Assembly (NCBI RefSeq): GCF_913777625.1
Contig: NZ_CAJYTI010000020.1
Span: 310,001 to 374,000, forward strand
From: an uncultured Sphingomonas sp.
GTDB lineage: Bacteria > Pseudomonadota > Alphaproteobacteria > Sphingomonadales > Sphingomonadaceae
Reading direction: 5' to 3'
DNA: 64,000 nt
In this document: in pieces, positions 60,233 to 64,000 of the stretch
Numbering within the stretch: the stretch's first letter is position 1
How the letters are laid out: every line of letters starts with the position of its first letter
The notes under the pieces: generated by a model
The model's input: only the letters and a program-made list of their open reading frames with translations
What the model was told of the DNA's origin: nothing
The model's database searches: none
Position numbers and translations under genes: made by a program

Positions 60233-60718
60233 ATGGCTGCCCCAATTCCTGCCTCTCCCCTCTTCCTGCGCGAACCCGAGATCCGGCGCGGCATCGAGCT
60301 GCTCTATTTCGGCTATTCGCATCTCACCCGCTCGATCGATGACGGGCTGGCGCGCCTGGGGCTGGGCCGGGCGCACCACCGCGCGCTCTATTTCATCGCG
60401 CGCAAGCCCGACCTGACGGTGAGCGAGCTGCTCTCGCTGCTGGCGATCACCAAACAGTCGCTGGGCCGGGTGCTGGGGGAGCTGGCGGAGCGCGGGCTGG
60501 TCGAGACGCGCGCCGGCACGCGGGATCGGCGGCAGCGGCTGCTGCGGCTCACCGACGCCGGGGCGAAGCTCGAGGCCGAGCTGTTCGAGGCGCTCCGCGA
60601 AAAAATGGCCGGCGCCTATTCAAGCGCCGGCCAGGGAGCCGTCGGGGGATTCTGGGCCGTGCTCGAAGGGCTGATGCCCGAGGACGAGCGCGGCCGGGTG
60701 GCGACGCTGGGGCGCTAA
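60233..60718 (+). CDS. MarR-family transcriptional regulator
   Basis: 161 residues: central winged helix (LTVSELLSLLAITKQSLGRVLGELAERGLVETRAGTRDRRQRLLRLTDAG). No clear ligand-binding Cys. It is divergent from ilvE, and these small MarR-type proteins with IlvE neighbours could regulate ilvE or themselves. Ligand unknown. Confidence 0.9.
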   Translation: MAAPIPASPLFLREPEIRRGIELLYFGYSHLTRSIDDGLARLGLGRAHHRALYFIARKPDLTVSELLSLLAITKQSLGRVLGELAERGLVETRAGTRDRRQRLLRLTDAGAKLEAELFEALREKMAGAYSSAGQGAVGGFWAVLEGLMPEDERGRVATLGR

Positions 60719-60740
60719 ACGCACCCAGCCGCCGCCGGGT

Positions 60741-61358
60741 TCAGGCGACCTTGAAGCCTTCCTTGTTCATCGCAAGGGTGAGGGCCTTGTTCTTTTCCTC
60801 GCTGAGCTGGGCGCGCAGTTCGGGGAACAGCGTGTCCTCTTCCTCGCGAATGTGCTTCTCCAGCGCTGCGCGAAATTCCTTCACCTTCGCCAGCCATTTG
60901 GGCGAGGTGCTCGGCATGTTCTCCAGCTCGTAGAGGAACTGCTTCACATAGCCATGCTCGGCGTTGAGCGCGTCCGCCTGCGCGGTCTTGCCCGCTTCGC
61001 GGAGTGCCGGGTAGATGACATTTTCTTCTTCGATCGCATGCTTCACCAGCGCGTGCTTGATGTGCGCGAGCAGCATGTTACGACGTATCGTCGCCTTGTC
61101 GTCGGTCGCTTCCAGAGTGTCGAACACCTTCAGCACCGCCTTGTGCTCGGCCTTGAGCGCATCGTCCCAATTGCCGGCGAGCGCGCTCGGCGCCTGTACC
61201 GCCGCCTTGCGGCCGAGCATCGCGAGCAGGCCTAGCGCCGCACCACCGGCCACGGCGCCGGCGATCACGCCCACGCTGCTGCCGCTGCTCGTCTTGGCCG
61301 TGTCCTTGGCCGTCGTCTTCGTCGTGCGCTTGGGGTCGCGTTCGGTCGTCGTCGCCAT
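60741..61358 (-). CDS. Hemerythrin/HHE-domain protein with N-terminal membrane anchor
   Basis: 205 residues. N-terminal basic stretch (RTTKTTAKDTAKTSSGSS), a glycine-rich transmembrane segment (VGVIAGAVAGGAALGLLAML), then a four-helix HHE cation-binding domain with di-iron ligands: LKAEHKAVLKVFDTLE, HIKHALVKHAIEEENVIYP, NAEHGYVKQFL, LEKHIREEEDTLFPEL. Likely senses or stores oxygen/NO or protects against them. Anchor topology (domain in cytoplasm or outside) is uncertain. Confidence 0.9.
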   Translation of the reverse strand: MATTTERDPKRTTKTTAKDTAKTSSGSSVGVIAGAVAGGAALGLLAMLGRKAAVQAPSALAGNWDDALKAEHKAVLKVFDTLEATDDKATIRRNMLLAHIKHALVKHAIEEENVIYPALREAGKTAQADALNAEHGYVKQFLYELENMPSTSPKWLAKVKEFRAALEKHIREEEDTLFPELRAQLSEEKNKALTLAMNKEGFKVA

Positions 61359-61429
61359 GTCAGCCTCCGTCGATACTAGGATCGGAGGCTTAACCGCTGG
61401 AAATCGCAGCCGTTCCGTAGCGGTGCGCG

Positions 61430-62233
61430 CTATTTGCGCGCTTCGGCGGCCATTTCGGCGTTGCGCCGGGCAGAAGCGGCGAGCGTTTCGCGCAGCAGCG
61501 TCTTCAGTGCCGTGTCGCGATCGAGCACGTTCAGGCCCTCGCGCGTCGAGCCGCCCGGGCTGGCGACGCGATCGGCGAGCACGGCCGGGCTTTCGCTGGC
61601 AGCAGCCGCCATCAGGCCCGATCCCTCGACCGTGGCAAGCGCCAGCCGCTGCGCCTGATCGGCGGGCAGGCCCAGCGCCGCGCCGGCCTCGGCCAGCGCA
61701 TCGACGAAGCGGAACACGAAGCCGGGGCCACAGCCGGCAAGTGCCGTCAGCGCATCGAGCATGGTCTCGCTCGGCACCCATTCGACCAGCCCGAGCGGGG
61801 CCATCAGCGTCTCGGCGGTGGCGCGCGCTTCGGCATCGTCGCTCGGCGTGGTGAGGCCGACGACGCCCTTGCCGATCGCGACCGGCAGGTTGGGCATGGC
61901 ACGCACGACCGTCTTCGCGCCCAGCGCCTGCGAGAGCGTCGCGACCTCGACACCCGCCAGGATCGACACGAGCAGCGGCACGCCGGTGACCGCCGGTGCC
62001 AGCACCGGCGCAACGGCGTGAAGCTGCTGCGGCTTCACGGCCAGGACGACCGCGGTGGGGCGCTCATCCGCTGGCGGCGCGGTCACATGCCGCACGCCTT
62101 CAGGAATGGCAGGGCTGCCCGGATCGATCACGGTAATCGCGGACGGGTCGATCCCCGCCCCGGCCCAGCGGCGCAGCATCGCCCCGCCCATATTGCCGGC
62201 CCCGATCAGCCAGATCCGCGGCAACAGCGACAT
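61430..62233 (-). CDS. proC: Pyrroline-5-carboxylate reductase
   Basis: Final step of proline synthesis (NAD(P)H). 267 residues: Rossmann N-terminus IWLIGAGNMGGAMLRRW, AVVLAVKPQQL, VVRAMPNLPVAIGKGVVG, and the family signature DALTALAGCGPGFVFRFVDAL with MAAAASESPAVLADRVASPGGSTREGL. Starts 1 base after the YbjN-protein stop, an operon. Confidence 0.96.
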   Translation of the reverse strand: MSLLPRIWLIGAGNMGGAMLRRWAGAGIDPSAITVIDPGSPAIPEGVRHVTAPPADERPTAVVLAVKPQQLHAVAPVLAPAVTGVPLLVSILAGVEVATLSQALGAKTVVRAMPNLPVAIGKGVVGLTTPSDDAEARATAETLMAPLGLVEWVPSETMLDALTALAGCGPGFVFRFVDALAEAGAALGLPADQAQRLALATVEGSGLMAAAASESPAVLADRVASPGGSTREGLNVLDRDTALKTLLRETLAASARRNAEMAAEARK

Positions 62234-62234
62234 C

Positions 62235-62744
62235 TCAGGCCTCGCCCTGGGTCTCGATCAGCGCGGCGGCGATCGCCTCGCTCGGCGTCTTGCCGCCCCA
62301 CAGGACGAACTGGAAGACAGGATAGAAGCGCTCGCACTCGTCGATCGCGCTTTCGACCAGCAGTTCGGCCTGGGCGAGCGTGAGCGAGGCGCCCTCGTCG
62401 CCGTCGATCAGCGCGGCGTGGCGGAACAGCAGAATGCCGGTCGACGACCAGAGCTCGAAATGGCCGATCCACAGCTGTTCGTTGACCAGACCGATCGTCT
62501 CGTAGACCAGTCCGCGCCGCTCCTCGGGCACGCGCACGTCGGGGAAGCCCATGAACTGCAGCACGCCGTCGTCCTCGCGCCAGATCGCGCGGAGTTCGTA
62601 CTGGGTCCAGCTGCCCTTCACCTTGGCGACGATCTCGTCGTCCTCGCGCTCGTGCGTCCAGCCATGCGCGGCGAAATAGGTCTCGAGCATGTCGATGGGT
62701 GCCGCGGCGTCGCGGTCGAATTCCGCTTCGTCTAGCATGCCCAT
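62235..62744 (-). CDS. YbjN-domain protein
   Basis: 169 residues from ATG 62744. Contains a YbjN/sensory chaperone-like fold: APIDMLETYFAAHGW at the start, LRAIWREDDGVLQFMGFPDVRVPEERRGLVYETIGLVNEQLWIGHFELW, and FVLWGGKTPSEAI at the end. Cytoplasmic, predicted alpha/beta like type III secretion chaperones. Immediate upstream of proC (1-base gap). YbjN is linked to stress and motility in enterobacteria; a role here is unknown. Confidence 0.87.
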   Translation of the reverse strand: MGMLDEAEFDRDAAAPIDMLETYFAAHGWTHEREDDEIVAKVKGSWTQYELRAIWREDDGVLQFMGFPDVRVPEERRGLVYETIGLVNEQLWIGHFELWSSTGILLFRHAALIDGDEGASLTLAQAELLVESAIDECERFYPVFQFVLWGGKTPSEAIAAALIETQGEA

Positions 62745-62856
62745 GTCGCCCCCGGTCGTGTAGCCATAGCCGCTAGTGCCAAGCACGCGAACGGGGCACA
62801 AGCTTGCGCCTGCGCCCCGCCGCTTAAAGCTGTGGACAAGGATCGCGCAGCCAGCG

Positions 62857-63117
62857 TCACGCAGTCCCTTGCGGGTTCAGCTTCGCTTCCAGCGCATCGA
62901 GGCGCGCCTTCAGCGCATCGGCCTCGTCGCGCGCGGCGGCAGCCATGGCCTTCACCGCTTCGAACTCGTCGCGGCTGACGAAATCGAGCCCGCCGATCCA
63001 TTCACGGGCGCGCTCGCGCGCGCCGGCCTCGGCTTCGCGGGCCACCCCGGCGAAGGTGCCGGCGGCGCCGTTCACCATCTTCACCAGATCGTCGAACAGG
63101 CGATTGTCGGTCTGCAT
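62857..63117 (-). CDS. ubiK: Ubiquinone biosynthesis accessory factor UbiK (YqiC/BMFP family)
   Basis: 86 residues: helical N-terminus DDLVKMVNGAAGTFAGVAREAEAGARERAREWI and a C-terminal coiled coil FEAVKAMAAAARDEADALKARLDALEAKL, matching the membrane fusogenic BMFP family. Small trimerising factor for assembly of the Ubi complex. Starts 15 bases after tspO on the same strand. Confidence 0.88.
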   Translation of the reverse strand: MQTDNRLFDDLVKMVNGAAGTFAGVAREAEAGARERAREWIGGLDFVSRDEFEAVKAMAAAARDEADALKARLDALEAKLNPQGTA

Positions 63118-63132
63118 GTCAAAAAATCCCAG

Positions 63133-63696
63133 TCAAAGCGTTTCGAGGTGGATGTGGGCGTTCGACGCCGCCGACGCAATCTTTTCCGCATCGGGATTGA
63201 GATCGCGCACCTGCGAGAACAGCACGCTCGCGAAGCACACCCAGGCGAGATAGGGCAGCAGCATCAGCCCGGCGAGCGTGCGGACGCGCCAGAAGGCGAC
63301 CATCGTCACCGCCACCAGCACCGCCAGCGCCACGATCACGATCAGCGCGAGGTCGAGCTTGTGGAAGCGGAAGAAGATCGGCGACCAGGCGAGGTTCACC
63401 GCGAGCTGGAGGACGAACAGCGCGACCGCCGCGGTCCGCCCGCGTGCGCCCCGCGCGCTCAGCACCAGCGCTAGGGCGAGGCCCATCAGCACATAGAGGA
63501 TCGTCCAGACGACCGGAAAGGCGATGTTGGGCGGCTGGATCGCGGGTTTGGCGAGCGCGGTGAACCAGGGGTTCTGGTCCCCGGCGGGCGCGACCATCGC
63601 CGATCCGAAGCCGAGCAGCACAACCAGCGGCACCGTCACCAGCGCGCGAAGCCAGAAGCCACGCCGCAGTTGCGCCTTCGATGCCAGTGCGTTCAC
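63133..63696 (-). CDS. tspO: TspO/MBR-family membrane protein
   Basis: 187 residues with five predicted helices. LAKPAIQPPNIAFPVVWTILYVLMGLALALV and LQLAVNLAWSPIFFRFHKLDLALIVIVAL are the TspO signatures, including the Trp-rich pocket. In bacteria it binds porphyrins and can act as an outer- or inner-membrane sensor of oxygen/light. First gene of the tspO-ubiK-ybjN-proC run. Confidence 0.93.
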   Translation of the reverse strand: MNALASKAQLRRGFWLRALVTVPLVVLLGFGSAMVAPAGDQNPWFTALAKPAIQPPNIAFPVVWTILYVLMGLALALVLSARGARGRTAAVALFVLQLAVNLAWSPIFFRFHKLDLALIVIVALAVLVAVTMVAFWRVRTLAGLMLLPYLAWVCFASVLFSQVRDLNPDAEKIASAASNAHIHLETL

Positions 63697-63799
63697 GTGC
63701 GTCTCTCCTGCCTACCCCTTTGCGAGTGCTGTTGCCTAGGCGATCAAAGGCTGGCTGCAAAGCCGTGTTGGGATGCCAACCATGCGCTGGCGGAGTCGA

Positions 63800-64000
63800 T
63801 CATCCGCACCGATCGCGTCCCGCCAGCAAGGCAAGCGGGGCAGACGCAAGCAACAGCACCGCCCCCGCCAGGAATGCGGCGCCCGGACCAGCCCTGTCGA
63901 ACAGCATCCCGCCGCCCGCCGCGCCCAGCGCAATTGCGAGCTGGATCACCGCCACCATCAGGCCGCCCGCCGCTTCCGCATCCTCGGCCAGCCGCCGGCT
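63800..64000 (-). CDS. MFS transporter, C-terminal end (partial)
   Basis: Read from the window edge to TGA at 63800, 66 residues: AEDAEAAGGLMVAVIQLAIALGAAGG and AGAVLLLASAPLALLAGRDR, the last helices of a 12-helix exporter of the AraJ/DHA1 type (AAGGLMVAVIQLAI is typical). The start and most of the gene lie outside the window. Confidence 0.85.
   Translation of the reverse strand, partial: SRRLAEDAEAAGGLMVAVIQLAIALGAAGGGMLFDRAGPGAAFLAGAVLLLASAPLALLAGRDRCG

Noticed and set aside
58847..60718. Long open frame running from the tRNA through ilvE antisense into the MarR gene
   Set aside because: Only the last 161 codons (from 60233) form a real protein with a winged-helix fold; the rest is antisense to the tRNA and ilvE.
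1..64000. CRISPR array, prophage, integron or toxin-antitoxin system
   Set aside because: No regularly spaced direct repeats, phage structural genes, integrase or recognisable toxin/antitoxin pair were seen on either strand.

Overview
The window is GC-rich (high third-position GC, frequent GTG/TTG starts, tight ATGA/GTGA overlaps) and looks like chromosomal DNA of an alphaproteobacterium of the Sphingomonas type. The pointers are the fused cysNC next to cysD, TonB-dependent receptors paired with sugar hydrolases, an OprB porin, the 'gtcatccccgcgaaggcgggg' class of dispersed palindromes, and the general gene set. I see no phage, insertion sequence, CRISPR array, rRNA operon or replication origin. 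This is an ordinary chromosome segment with one tRNA and several carbon-use loci.

Layout. 1-2.4 kb: end of a response regulator, its sensor kinase, and a lipoprotein intradiol dioxygenase. 2.5-8 kb: an MHS-type transporter, convergent with a three-gene minus-strand signalling operon (EAL phosphodiesterase, TPR hybrid kinase, lone receiver). 8.2-13.5 kb: a transcribed leader with a 20-residue small ORF, a strong hairpin and a perfect terminator, then ugd, then the sulfate-activation operon cysD-cysNC-cysQ. 13.5-17.2 kb: a candidate small RNA, a histidine acid phosphatase, and a glycosyltransferase/deacetylase-fold pair. 17.6-21.7 kb: glmU, two small genes and glmS (UDP-GlcNAc supply). 21.8-24.1 kb: phosphoglycolate phosphatase and a tandem glycine riboswitch in front of an L-serine deaminase.

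24.2-34.2 kb: a minus-strand glycan-use block of MFS transporter, GH31 alpha-glycosidase, two near-identical tandem TonB receptors and a secreted alpha/beta hydrolase. 34.3-38.2 kb: glpD-glpR divergent from glpK, with repeated TTCG/CGAA operator-like elements between them. 38.3-43.1 kb: an ArsR-SRPBCC pair with a palindrome over the start codon, an OprB porin, an AraC regulator and an exported VOC protein.

43.2-53.0 kb is the most striking region. A LacI regulator is divergent from a nine-gene, almost gapless operon: NHS symporter, TIM-barrel isomerase/lyase, Gfo/Idh/MocA oxidoreductase, c-type cytochrome, exported hydroxypyruvate-isomerase-like TIM barrel, DUF1080 3-keto-glycoside hydrolase, gluconate-dehydrogenase subunit 3, another exported TIM barrel, and GMC oxidoreductase. 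I read it as a periplasmic 'oxidise at C3, cleave the 3-keto glycoside, import, reduce' route for sugars. The parts are known families, but this assembly with three TIM-barrel proteins has no substrate I can assign.

53-64 kb: an Ntn-hydrolase acylase divergent from a metal amidohydrolase, a LysR-YeiH pair, tRNA-Gln(UUG) whose 3' trailer carries an antisense copy of its own anticodon arm, ilvE divergent from a MarR regulator, a hemerythrin protein, proC, a YbjN protein, UbiK, TspO, and the end of an MFS transporter cut by the window edge. All functions are inferred from reading the sequence; no searches were run.
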